Assembly (NCBI GenBank): GCA_042088665.1
Contig: JBELMB010000044.1
Coordinates: 1 to 33,448 of the forward strand
Origin: JBELMB01 sp042088665
GTDB taxonomy: Bacteria > Pseudomonadota > Alphaproteobacteria > Rhodobacterales > Rhodobacteraceae
Direction of reading: 5' to 3'
DNA: 33,448 bases
Shown here: piece by piece, positions 23,985 to 32,077 of the stretch
Numbering within the stretch: the first letter of the stretch is position 1
Layout: each line of letters begins with the position of its first letter
Made by a program: the position numbers and the translations under genes
Notes under the pieces: model-generated
What the model was told of the DNA's origin: nothing
The model's input: only the letters and a program-made list of their open reading frames with translations
Databases searched by the model: none

Positions 23985-24460
23985 GCGTCTTCCCAGCTCT
24001 CTCCGATGCGCAAGCGATGCTCTACGATAAGGCCCTTGGCAAGGGTCTGTTCCAGAAAGCACCCCTTTTTCGCGGCGTCCAGCAGGCGGTGCTGCTCCTC
24101 TGCAGAGGCAGGCGTGTCCATGGTGACATCAAGGCTGAAACCGACCGGGTTGGTCACGTAGGGGTCATTGCCGTCCTGCTCGCCCTCCCAATGCAGCCGC
24201 GCGCGCACTTCGACATTGGTCAACTCGATCTTGAGCCGCTTGGCAAAGGCCCGGATCTGCGTCATCAGGCACCCGGTCAGCGCCGCGGTGAACAAGGCCA
24301 GCGGTGGCGGAGCGGTGCCGTCGCCGCCGTGAAACGGGCCTTCGTCCGTCGCCAGCTCAAAGCTCTCTTTCATCATCGGCCATTCCACCGAGATGTCGTT
24401 GCGCATCTTCCCGCTGGAGCGCCCGACCCCTTCGAAAATCACGTCAAACCGTTTCGTCAT
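23981..24460 (-). CDS. OsmC-family peroxide-reductase-like protein
   Basis: The 159-residue protein has the OsmC/Ohr layout, with two conserved cysteines, Cys64 (LTGCLMTQIRAFAKR) and Cys134 (KKGCFLEQTL), positioned like the redox pair that reduces organic hydroperoxides. ATG 24460 follows GAGG at seven bases. The gene leads a two-gene transcript with the TetR regulator (ATGA overlap) and diverges from the cyclase-family gene across element C. Detoxifying organic peroxides or aldehydic electrophiles made by the neighbouring oxygenases would fit, but this is inference. Confidence 0.88.
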   Translation of the reverse strand: MTKRFDVIFEGVGRSSGKMRNDISVEWPMMKESFELATDEGPFHGGDGTAPPPLALFTAALTGCLMTQIRAFAKRLKIELTNVEVRARLHWEGEQDGNDPYVTNPVGFSLDVTMDTPASAEEQHRLLDAAKKGCFLEQTLAKGLIVEHRLRIGESWEDA

Positions 24461-24484
24461 TGCAAAGCCTCGGCAAGTTAGGGC

Positions 24485-24504
24485 AAATTATCAATTGATA
24501 ACTA
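24485..24504. promoter_or_regulatory. Operator-like element C between the osmC-tetR and cyclase genes (perfect 14-bp palindrome core)
   Basis: AAATTATCAATTGATAACTA contains the perfect palindrome TTATCAATTGATAA (24488-24501). It lies 24 bases from the OsmC start and 55 from the cyclase start, so it could control both. It shares 15 of 20 positions with element A. It is the most symmetrical of the five and may be closest to the ideal site. Confidence 0.7.
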
Positions 24505-24559
24505 AGCATGATCACAATGATCAGACAATCAAAACTGCACCGATGGGAGGGAACAACGG

Positions 24560-25516
24560 ATGGCCAAGCTGACCCGTGACGATGTCTATAAAACCGCCAA
24601 GGAGTTGTCCAACTGGGGCCGCTGGGGCGATGACGACCAGCTTGGTACATTGAACAACATCTCGCCCCAGGACATTGTGTCCGCCGCGGGCCTCGTCAAA
24701 CAGGGCAAGGTCTTTGCGCTCGGCCTCGATCTGAAGAAAAAGATCCAATCCGGCCTGTTCGGCGGGCGCTGGAACCTCATTCACCAGATGCTGGCCACCG
24801 GCACGGATGCCGTCAACGGGGAGCAGGACGGTGATGGCAAGGCCTACCTGCGCTACGCCGATGACGCGATCAACCTGCCCTGTCAGGGATCAACACAAGG
24901 GGACTCGCTGTGCCACCTCGGTCGGGATGACAAGGTGGCCACCGGTTTCCCGGCCACGGCTGTGACCGTGAACGGCGCGAACAAGCTGGGGATCGAGAAC
25001 TACCGCGACAAGATGGTCGGGCGCGGTGTGCTGCTGGACATTGCGCGCTGGAAAGGTGTCGACAGCCTTGAGGATGGATACGCCATCACCAATGCAGATC
25101 TGGACGCCTGCGCCGCCGCGCAGGGGGTGGAGATCAAGAAAGGCGATTTCGTCATTTTCCGCACGGGCCATCAGGAACGTTGCCTCGAGAGTGACAACTG
25201 GGACGGCTATGCAGGCGGCGACGCGCCCGGGTTGGCCTTTGAGACGGCCTATTGGATCAAGAAACACGACATCGCGGGCATCTGCGCGGACACTTGGGGC
25301 TGCGAAGTGCGCCCCAATGAGACCGAAGAGGCGAACCAGCCCTGGCACTGGGTTGTGATTCCGGCGATTGGCATCGCGATGGGGGAAATCTTTTACCTCA
25401 AGGACCTCGCCGCCGATTGCGCCGAGGACGGCGTGTATGAGTTCCTGTTCACGGCACCTCCGCTGCATCTGCCGGGCGGGGCGGGCTCTCCGATCAATCC
25501 GCAGGCGATCAAGTAA
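24560..25516 (+). CDS. Cyclase-family (kynurenine-formamidase-like) hydrolase with altered metal motif
   Basis: The 318-residue protein fits the longer class of the cyclase/isatin-hydrolase superfamily, with the N-terminal RWGDDDQLGTLNNISP, the central GRGVLLDIARWKG and KKGDFVIFRTGHQ, and a C-terminal HWVVIPAIGIAMGE. The family's metal motif HxGTHxDxxxH here reads QGSTQGDSLCH (residues 109-119): Asp115 and His119 remain, but both earlier histidines are Gln (109 and 113). The protein may be a subfamily with other ligands, or inactive. Family members hydrolyse cyclic amides, formamides or enol-lactone-like bonds. It is divergent from osmC-tetR. GGAGGGAAC precedes ATG 24560. Confidence 0.85.
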   Translation: MAKLTRDDVYKTAKELSNWGRWGDDDQLGTLNNISPQDIVSAAGLVKQGKVFALGLDLKKKIQSGLFGGRWNLIHQMLATGTDAVNGEQDGDGKAYLRYADDAINLPCQGSTQGDSLCHLGRDDKVATGFPATAVTVNGANKLGIENYRDKMVGRGVLLDIARWKGVDSLEDGYAITNADLDACAAAQGVEIKKGDFVIFRTGHQERCLESDNWDGYAGGDAPGLAFETAYWIKKHDIAGICADTWGCEVRPNETEEANQPWHWVVIPAIGIAMGEIFYLKDLAADCAEDGVYEFLFTAPPLHLPGGAGSPINPQAIK

Positions 25517-25813
25517 CGCTGGGGCTCTGACGGTTCCCTGAATGGGCCGGTGCGTGGTGTGTCGATCTACGCGCTGGCCCAGACACGGTGGATCCTCGCC
25601 CCCTGCCCCACGAATCTGGTTGAGACGACGACCGATTGTCGTTCTTCATGGGGCAAGCCTTCATGCGGTGTCAGGCGTTTTGGTGAGCGCCGCTCTTGCG
25701 GTAAAGGCCAGGGTCCCAAGGTCATGCGGCAAGGGGTCATCCCCTGATCGCGCGCGCAGGCTACCGACGCCCGATGATGACCCGGCCTGAGAAACAGCGC
25801 GAGACGCAAAGGC
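25517..25813. other. Intergenic stretch of 297 bases between convergent genes
   Basis: The cyclase gene (+) and the FAD monooxygenase gene (-) converge here. I see short open frames on both strands with unremarkable, Arg-rich products and a weak hairpin around GACGAC...GTCGTT (about 25634-25652). There is no clear terminator with a T run and no recognisable gene fragment. The size is large for a convergent gap in this compact region, so decayed sequence is possible. Confidence 0.4.
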
Positions 25814-27010
25814 TCACAAGACCGGGACGGCCGTGTCCGACATGATGGTGTCAATCTCCGGATGGCTGCGCCCATCCAGATTGATCGCAGGGTCCGTATC
25901 GAAGATCAGCGCGCCCAGCCTCTGACCTTGCTCATAGACGCGGCGCGATGCCGGCTCCCGCGTGTCCGAGTAGGCCCCCAGCGCCTCCACCACGGGCTGG
26001 TCAGCGACGACCTGCGCCAGCGCCAGGGCATCTTCGGCAGCCTTCGTCACCCCCATCCCGACGTGGGGCCGCACACCACAGGCGGCGTCGCCCACCAATG
26101 CCACGCGCCCCTTCGCAAAGACCGGACTGCAATGGTCGTAGATCGGCGTAAAGAACGGGCGACCGCTGGTCTTGATGATCTCGACAAAGGCGTCCGGCAG
26201 GCGCTGGGTCGCGTCCTCCAGCATACGCGCCAAGACGTCGTCGCGGATCCGGGGCGGCGGGATCGACACCGGGTGGTGCGTGCCGTCAGCATCCGTCAGC
26301 ATGTCCCGCAGGGCGTCATCGGTGACGGCGCTGTACCAGACAAAGTTGTAGCGCCGGTGACCTTCGCGCAGGTTATTCTCAACCCCGGCAATCGGATAGC
26401 CGACAATCTGGGTCCTGTTGGGCGCAAAGAATCCGAAGGCATCAAAGAGGCGCGCGTGCACCTCCGCGGGCATCTTGTCTTCATCCGCCACGGCACGCCA
26501 AACGACGTAGCCAGAATATCCGGGCTTTACCTTCGGCAACATCTGACCGCGGATCGCGGACCGAAACCCATCGGCGCCAACCAGAAGATCCGCAGTTTCC
26601 CGGCTGCCATCGTCGAAAATCGCCGCGACTGTCTCTGACGTGTTTTCATAGCCAACAACGGCGCGTCCAAGGCAATAGACGCCCTCAGGTATCAAGGCGC
26701 GCAGGATCTGATGGATACGATCCCAGGATGTGACAATCTGCGGATAAGACGTCTTTTTGACCACCTGGCACGCCAGATCGAAGGCAACGCGGTGTTCCAC
26801 CGGCACGCCAAGGTTCCGGGTTTCTGCCCCAACCGCCGCGAAAGCGTTTATCAGTGTCTCATGCGTGACGATCCCTGCGCCGCGGCCCGCCAGTTCGACA
26901 GCCGTCCGCTCGAACACGCGCACCGTCCAGCCTGCTTTCATCAGGGCTGCGGCAGCAAACAATCCCCCGATGGAACCGCCCGCGACAATCGCTGTGCCCG
27001 TCCGCGCCAT
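25814..27010 (-). CDS. FAD-dependent aromatic monooxygenase, 2,6-dihydroxypyridine 3-hydroxylase type
   Basis: The 398-residue protein has the class A flavoprotein hydroxylase motifs: AGGSIGGL (residues 10-17, dinucleotide fold), GADG (145-148) and GDAACGVRPHVG (308-319, FAD ribityl binding). From memory of that family, segments such as SGYVVWRAV, GYPIAGVENN and RYNFVWY resemble 2,6-dihydroxypyridine 3-hydroxylase of nicotine degradation; no alignment was run. It would use NAD(P)H and O2 to hydroxylate an activated ring. AAGGGGAC precedes ATG 27010, and operator element E lies 19 bases upstream, over the likely -10 region. Its promoter shares its motif with that of the Mo hydroxylase, matching the pairing seen in N-heterocycle catabolism. 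Confidence 0.87.
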   Translation of the reverse strand: MARTGTAIVAGGSIGGLFAAAALMKAGWTVRVFERTAVELAGRGAGIVTHETLINAFAAVGAETRNLGVPVEHRVAFDLACQVVKKTSYPQIVTSWDRIHQILRALIPEGVYCLGRAVVGYENTSETVAAIFDDGSRETADLLVGADGFRSAIRGQMLPKVKPGYSGYVVWRAVADEDKMPAEVHARLFDAFGFFAPNRTQIVGYPIAGVENNLREGHRRYNFVWYSAVTDDALRDMLTDADGTHHPVSIPPPRIRDDVLARMLEDATQRLPDAFVEIIKTSGRPFFTPIYDHCSPVFAKGRVALVGDAACGVRPHVGMGVTKAAEDALALAQVVADQPVVEALGAYSDTREPASRRVYEQGQRLGALIFDTDPAINLDGRSHPEIDTIMSDTAVPVL

Positions 27011-27320
27011 ACCCGTCCCCTTCAGCCTTATTTATCGCTCTATAAATACGGATATCGTCCGAGTTTGAAACTTGGCAATGGCACAAGCTGCGACACAGTT
27101 TCCTCATCCGCCGAAAGGACGCCCAGTACTCCTTCGAAAGACTGAACCGCCGCGGGCCTTGGTCCGTCGGAAAACAGTGCCTTGAATGAGGCCCCTCGGT
27201 CGAAGGCCTCTCGCGTCGCGCGCAGCGATTGCCTGTCGCTTCGCCCAACCACCGATGCGCGTTTCAAAACCTTCGACCAAGACACCGCCGCTGGCGCGGG
27301 TGCTTGACCCGCATCTGCGT
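27011..27320 (-). other. Intergenic stretch of 310 bases upstream of the FAD monooxygenase gene
   Basis: The first part holds the ribosome site and element E (27030-27047). The rest, up to the pheA stop, has open frames on both strands, but none has a convincing start, ribosome site or recognisable product. No clear T-tailed terminator for pheA was found. This marks the boundary between the catabolic block and the core genes. Confidence 0.5.
27030..27047. promoter_or_regulatory. Operator-like element E at the FAD monooxygenase promoter
   Basis: ATTTATCGCTCTATAAAT has perfect six-base arms ATTTAT/ATAAAT around a six-base centre and equals element D at 16 of 18 positions. Only 19 bases separate it from the start codon, so it must overlap the promoter's -10 region; bound protein would block transcription. 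Confidence 0.65.
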
Positions 27321-28154
27321 TCAGTCGCGGCGGGGATCGCGCGGGTAAACCCCAAGAATGTCCAGCATATCGGTGAAGTAGTCCAACTCTTCCAATGCGC
27401 GCTGCACCGGCAGGTCCTCCGGATGGCCCTCGATGTCAGCGTAGAACTGCGTCGCGGTGAAGGAACCGCCAACCATGTAGCTTTCAAGCTTCGTCATGTT
27501 GACGCCATTCGTGGCAAACCCGCCCATCGCCTTGTAGAGCGCCGCGGGCAGGTTGCGGACCTGGAAGACGAAAGTGGTCATCATCCCGTGCGCGCCACGC
27601 CGGGATTTGTCCGCCTCCGGTGCCATGAGCAAAAAGCGCGTGGTGTTGTGGGCATGATCCTCGATGTGACGGGCGAGGATATTCAAGCCGTTGATCTCTG
27701 CCGCGAGGTCCGAGGCCAGCACGCCGGTCGTGCGATCCCCGTCGCGGGCGACCTCCGCCGCGGCTCCGGCACTGTCAGCCGCCGCCTCGCCGCGGATCCC
27801 GTATTGCCCGAGGAATGAGGCCGCCTGCGGCAGCAAGACAAGATGCGCGCGCACCACATCCAGATCTTCGATCTGCACGCCGGGCAGGGCCATAAGGCTG
27901 ATGTGCACCCGGACAAAGGCCTCGTCGACGATTTTCAGCCCAGAGGCAGGCAGCAGCCGGTGAATATCCGCGACACGCCCGTAGGTTGTATTTTCCACCG
28001 GCAACATGGCCAGATCCGCCTGCCCGTCTCGCACGGCGTTGATCACATCCTCGAAGGTCCGGCACGGCAATACGTCCGCGCCGGGACGCGCTTCGACACA
28101 GGCTTGATGCGAATACGCGCCAAGGTCTCCTTGAAAGGCGATACGATCGGGCAT
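27321..28154 (-). CDS. pheA: Prephenate dehydratase
   Basis: The 277-residue protein is a monofunctional prephenate dehydratase, the step that makes phenylpyruvate for phenylalanine synthesis. The catalytic domain opens with RIAFQGDLGAYSHQA and contains the essential TTRF motif (residues 171-174). A C-terminal ACT domain starts near residue 193; its regulatory motifs read PAALYK and LESY where GALV and ESRP are usual, so phenylalanine inhibition may differ. ATG 28154 has AAGGAG upstream. It is divergent from the cytochrome c gene, a pairing often seen in Rhodobacterales, and marks the return to core genome. Confidence 0.93.
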   Translation of the reverse strand: MPDRIAFQGDLGAYSHQACVEARPGADVLPCRTFEDVINAVRDGQADLAMLPVENTTYGRVADIHRLLPASGLKIVDEAFVRVHISLMALPGVQIEDLDVVRAHLVLLPQAASFLGQYGIRGEAAADSAGAAAEVARDGDRTTGVLASDLAAEINGLNILARHIEDHAHNTTRFLLMAPEADKSRRGAHGMMTTFVFQVRNLPAALYKAMGGFATNGVNMTKLESYMVGGSFTATQFYADIEGHPEDLPVQRALEELDYFTDMLDILGVYPRDPRRD

Positions 28155-28283
28155 GCTCCGCTCCTTGCCGTGTGGAATTCCCCGCGCGCAGGCGGGCGAT
28201 TGGTCGCGCCTTCTATCGCTTGCCAGACCTGATGGGAAGCAATAGATACCGCGCCGACAGACATCCAACCGACAGGGCACCTC

Positions 28284-28793
28284 ATGTTTGACACAATGAC
28301 CTTTACCAAGATTCTGGGCAGCTTCTGTGGCGCGCTGTTGATCTACCTGATGAGCAAGTGGGCGGCCGAAACGCTCTATCATGTGGGCGGTGGTCATGGT
28401 GACGAGCATGCATCGGCCTACATCATCGAGACCGCCGAAGCCGAAGATGACGCGCCGGAAGAAGAAGTCGATTTCACCGCGCTTTTGGCATCGGCCGACG
28501 TGGGCAAAGGCGAGCGCGTGTTCGGCAAATGCCGCGCCTGCCACAAGCTGGACGAGGGCGCGAACGCCACCGGCCCCTATCTCTACAGCATCGTAGACCG
28601 CGAGATCGGCTCTGCATCGGGCTTCAGCTACTCCGGCGCACTGCCGGAAGGGGCGTGGGACGTGGACGCGCTGAACGGGTTCCTCGAAAAGCCGAAGGCA
28701 TGGGCGCCCGGCACCACGATGGCCTTCAACGGGCTGGCAAAGCCCGAGGATCGCGCAAACCTGATTGCCTACCTGCAGACCATCGGCAACTGA
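28284..28793 (+). CDS. Membrane-anchored c-type cytochrome (CycM/cytochrome c552-like)
   Basis: The 169-residue protein has an uncleaved N-terminal membrane anchor (residues 8-27), an acidic linker (EAEDDAPEEEVDF), and a class I cytochrome c domain with CRACH at residues 83-87 and the distal ligand Met146 in GTTMAFNG. It would carry electrons on the periplasmic side, probably from the bc1 complex to a terminal oxidase, as membrane-bound c552 and CycM proteins do. The ribosome site before ATG 28284 is weak; ATG 28296 is an in-frame alternative. It is followed by a strong terminator and precedes the yej operon. Confidence 0.9.
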   Translation: MFDTMTFTKILGSFCGALLIYLMSKWAAETLYHVGGGHGDEHASAYIIETAEAEDDAPEEEVDFTALLASADVGKGERVFGKCRACHKLDEGANATGPYLYSIVDREIGSASGFSYSGALPEGAWDVDALNGFLEKPKAWAPGTTMAFNGLAKPEDRANLIAYLQTIGN

Positions 28794-28816
28794 TCCTGCC
28801 GTCAAATCCGCTGTTG

Positions 28817-28849
28817 AAGGGGTCGTGTCACCGGACACGGCCCTTTTTT
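28817..28849 (+). terminator. Rho-independent terminator of the cytochrome c gene
   Basis: AAGGGGTCGTGTC / GACACGGCCCTTT (28817-28829 with 28834-28846) forms a 13-base stem with two G-T pairs and a four-base loop, and runs into six T residues (28844-28849). This is the clearest intrinsic terminator in the window. Confidence 0.92.
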
Positions 28850-29024
28850 CATGCCTCGACGCGATCACAACCGCGTCACGCCTGCGTCAGGTGTTCGAAA
28901 ACCACACCCATTCGCGTCTTGAATGTGGTCATGTGGAACACTTAGCTTAAATTTAACCAAGGTGCCGGCGATATGGAGAGAGGCTTCTCCGTCCCGACCG
29001 GCGATGATCCAAAGGGAGACGTTC

Positions 29025-30983
29025 ATGACTTTGCTTGCCCCTCGCTCACGCCCGCCCCGCGCCACGGCCAGAACCGAAGCACGGCGGGGTGTCGATTTAC
29101 GTCCCGCGCTTGTCGGACTTCTGGCGCTCGGTGTCGCGGCCTTGGGCGCAAAGGCCTGGGGTCAGGACGACACGGTCATCACGTCCCACGGCTATTCCTT
29201 TTACGGCGACCTGAAGTATCCGGCGGACTACACGCATTTTGACTACGTCAATCCGGACGCGCCGAAGGGTGGCGAGGTTTCACTGTCGCGGCTGGGCACA
29301 TTCGACAGCATGAACCCTTACACCCGAAAGGGCCGCGCCGGGGTCTATAGCTGGTCGCTGTATGAATCGCTGCTGGGGGAGTCGCTGTTCAGCGGCGAGT
29401 CCCTGCCCGGTGATGTCTACGGCGAAGTATATGGCCTGCTGGCGGAACGGCTGGAGTATGACGAGGGCAAGAACTGGGTCATCTTCCACATGCGGCCCGA
29501 GGCCAAATTCTCTGACGGCACCCCGGTGACGGCCCATGACGTGGCCTTTTCACACAACCTGCTGCTGGATCAGGGTCTGCAAAGCTACGCCGAAGCCGTG
29601 CGCAAACGCATACCCAAGGTCGAAGTGCTGGACGATCACAAGATCAAGTTCCACTTTGCGCCCGATATTTCCCGCCGGTCGCTGATCGATCAGGTTGGCG
29701 GCGTGCCGGTCTGGTCAAAGTCCTGGTACGAAGAAAGTGGCGCACGCCTCGATGAATCGCGGCTTGAGATCTCTCCCGGGTCGGGCCCCTATATCCTCGA
29801 CGAAGTCGAAGTGAACCGCCGCATCGTCTACAAGCGCAACCCCGACTATTGGGGCTGGGATCTGGCGATCAATAAGGGTCGCTACAACTTCGACACGATT
29901 CGCATCGAGTATTTTGCCGATGATGCCGCCGCGTTCGAGGGGTTCAAGGCGGGCGAATATCGCTTCCGTCCAGAGGGCAATTCCAAGCAATGGGCAACCG
30001 CCTATGATTTTCCCGCCGTCGACCGCGGCCACGTCGTGCGCGAAGAGATCGCGGACGGGTCGCCCCCCACGCCGTCGGGTTTTGTCTTCAACCTCGGCAA
30101 GGAAAAGATGCAGGACAAGCGCGTCCGCGAGGCGCTTTCGCTGGCATACAACTTTGAGTGGACCAACGAGAGCCTCCAGTTCGGCCTGTTCAAGCAACGC
30201 AGCTCTTATACGCAGGACACGCCCCTTATGGCGACGGGTGTGCCCGAGGGGGCCGAACTGGCCTTCCTCGAGAGCCTCGGCGACCTTGTCCCGGCAGAGA
30301 TGCTGACCGAAGAAGCGGTGATGGCCCATACCTCCAATGGTGAACGGCTGAACGACCGCCGCAATCTGCGCCGCGCCTCGCGCCTGCTCGAAGACGCTGG
30401 CTGGACCGTTGGCGATGACGGCTTGCGCCGCAACGCCGCCGGAGAGCTCTTTACGATCTCTTTCCCGCTGAACTCTGCCAGTTCCGCCACGTTGCAGGCG
30501 ATCCTGACCAACTATTCCAACAATGTCGAAGCGCTCGGCATCGACATCAGCATCGAAAAGGTCGACCCATCACAATATACGCTCCGCGAGCGTGATCGTG
30601 ATTATGACATGATCTTCGACAGTTACGCCGCCTTCCTTGGCACCGGCACCGGTCTGCACCAGCGCTATGGGTCCGAAGCGGCGGAATATTCGCTGTTCAA
30701 TCCCGCGGGTCTGGCCAGCCCCCTCGTTGACACCATCATCGACGCCTCGCTGAGCGCCGAAACCCGCGAAGAAGAAGAAGTGTCCCTCACTGCGCTGGAC
30801 CGCGCCCTGCGGTTTGAACGGATGATGATCCCGGTCTGGTACAATGACGTGACATGGGTGGCCTATTGGGACATCTACGAGCACCCCGAGGACATCCCGC
30901 CCTTCGCTGTCGGCGCGCTGGATTTCTGGTGGGTGAACCCGGACAAGGAGCAAGCGCTCAAAGACGAAGGCGTGCTGGACTGA
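29025..30983 (+). CDS. yejA: Periplasmic binding protein of a YejABEF-type peptide ABC transporter
   Basis: The 652-residue protein is a family 5 extracellular solute-binding protein. An N-terminal export signal spans about residues 21-47 (RPALVGLLALGVAALGAKAWG), preceded by Arg pairs that are not a strict twin-arginine motif. The mature part shows typical features such as YPADYTHFDYVNPDAPKGG and LEYDEGKNWVIFHMRP. ATG 29025 has AAAGGGAG upstream. YejA binds peptides, including microcin C in enterobacteria, for the YejBE permease. It starts a plus-strand operon, yejA-B-E-F, with one base between yejA and yejB. Confidence 0.92.
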   Translation: MTLLAPRSRPPRATARTEARRGVDLRPALVGLLALGVAALGAKAWGQDDTVITSHGYSFYGDLKYPADYTHFDYVNPDAPKGGEVSLSRLGTFDSMNPYTRKGRAGVYSWSLYESLLGESLFSGESLPGDVYGEVYGLLAERLEYDEGKNWVIFHMRPEAKFSDGTPVTAHDVAFSHNLLLDQGLQSYAEAVRKRIPKVEVLDDHKIKFHFAPDISRRSLIDQVGGVPVWSKSWYEESGARLDESRLEISPGSGPYILDEVEVNRRIVYKRNPDYWGWDLAINKGRYNFDTIRIEYFADDAAAFEGFKAGEYRFRPEGNSKQWATAYDFPAVDRGHVVREEIADGSPPTPSGFVFNLGKEKMQDKRVREALSLAYNFEWTNESLQFGLFKQRSSYTQDTPLMATGVPEGAELAFLESLGDLVPAEMLTEEAVMAHTSNGERLNDRRNLRRASRLLEDAGWTVGDDGLRRNAAGELFTISFPLNSASSATLQAILTNYSNNVEALGIDISIEKVDPSQYTLRERDRDYDMIFDSYAAFLGTGTGLHQRYGSEAAEYSLFNPAGLASPLVDTIIDASLSAETREEEEVSLTALDRALRFERMMIPVWYNDVTWVAYWDIYEHPEDIPPFAVGALDFWWVNPDKEQALKDEGVLD

Positions 30984-30984
30984 C

Positions 30985-32073
30985 ATGAGCGCCTATATCC
31001 TCCGACGCCTGTTGCTGATCATTCCCACATTGCTGGGGATCATGGTCTTCAACTTTGTCCTTGTGCAATTCGTGCCCGGCGGCCCGATCGAGCAAATTCT
31101 GGCCAATATCGAGGGCCAGGGAGACGTGTTCGGCGGCTTTGCCGGGGGCGAACAGACCGAGATTGAAGGTGGCGTCGGAACGGGGTCGGACTCCTATATC
31201 GGCGCCCGGGGTCTGCCACCCGAGTTCATCGAGGAACTCGAGCGGGAGTTCGGTTTTGACAAACCCCCGCTTGAGCGCTTCCTGAACATGATGTGGAACT
31301 ATATCCGCCTCGACTTTGGCGAGAGCTACTTCCGCTCCATTTCCGTGATCGATCTGGTGGTGGAAAAGATGCCGGTGTCGATCTCGCTGGGCCTCTGGTC
31401 CACGCTGATTGCCTACCTCGTGTCGATCCCTCTTGGCATTCGCAAGGCGGTCAAGGATGGCACCAGCTTTGACACCTGGACATCCGGGCTGATCATTGTC
31501 GCCTATGCGATCCCGGGGTTCCTCTTCGCGATCCTGCTGCTGGTGCTCTTTGCCGGTGGCAGTTACTGGCAGATCTTTCCGTTGCGCGGGTTGACGTCCG
31601 ACAATTGGGAAAACCTCGGCTTCTTTGCCAAGATCGCCGATTATTTCTGGCACATCGCTCTGCCGGTGCTTACCTCGACGATCTCGGCCTTTGCGACGCT
31701 GACCTTGCTGACCAAGAACAGCTTTCTCGACGAGATCAAGAAGCATTACGTCATGACCGCACGCGCCAAGGGCCTGTCGGAAAGCCGGGTGCTGTATGGG
31801 CATATTTTCCGCAACGCCATGCTGATCGTGATTGCCGGCCTGCCGGGCGTGTTCATCGGGGTCTTTTTCGGGTCTTCGCTGATCATCGAGACGATCTTTT
31901 CACTCGACGGGTTGGGCCGGCTCGGGTTCGAGGCCGCCGTTGCGCGGGATTACCCGGTGATCTTCGGCACGCTGTTTATCACCTCCCTGATCGGCCTCAC
32001 GGTGGGGATCATTTCCGACCTGATGTATGTGATCATCGATCCCCGCATCGATTTCGAAAAAAGGGAGGGGTAG
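30985..32073 (+). CDS. yejB: Peptide ABC transporter permease YejB
   Basis: The 362-residue inner-membrane permease begins MSAYILRRLLLIIPTLLGIMV, the usual start of DppB/YejB permeases. It has a long periplasmic insert after the first helix (about residues 28-90, GQGDVFGGFAGGEQTE region) typical of YejB. The cytoplasmic coupling loop, KKHYVMTARAKGLSESRVLYGHIFRNAM, contains the EAA-type motif that contacts the ATPase. It pairs with YejE. The stop is followed after four bases by a short GTG-started frame before yejE. Confidence 0.93.
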   Translation: MSAYILRRLLLIIPTLLGIMVFNFVLVQFVPGGPIEQILANIEGQGDVFGGFAGGEQTEIEGGVGTGSDSYIGARGLPPEFIEELEREFGFDKPPLERFLNMMWNYIRLDFGESYFRSISVIDLVVEKMPVSISLGLWSTLIAYLVSIPLGIRKAVKDGTSFDTWTSGLIIVAYAIPGFLFAILLLVLFAGGSYWQIFPLRGLTSDNWENLGFFAKIADYFWHIALPVLTSTISAFATLTLLTKNSFLDEIKKHYVMTARAKGLSESRVLYGHIFRNAMLIVIAGLPGVFIGVFFGSSLIIETIFSLDGLGRLGFEAAVARDYPVIFGTLFITSLIGLTVGIISDLMYVIIDPRIDFEKREG

Positions 32074-32077
32074 GCAA

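Noticed and set aside
25542..25790. Short frames in the gap between the cyclase and FAD monooxygenase genes
   Set aside because: The products are Arg-rich on both strands with no family resemblance or convincing start.
27040..27285. Possible 81-residue gene upstream of the FAD monooxygenase
   Set aside because: It has no ribosome site, ends within operator element E, and has no recognisable product.
32057..32063. AAAAAAG near the end of yejB as a programmed frameshift site
   Set aside because: The heptamer is not in the A-AAA-AAG reading phase needed for -1 slippage, and yejB has a normal stop just after it.
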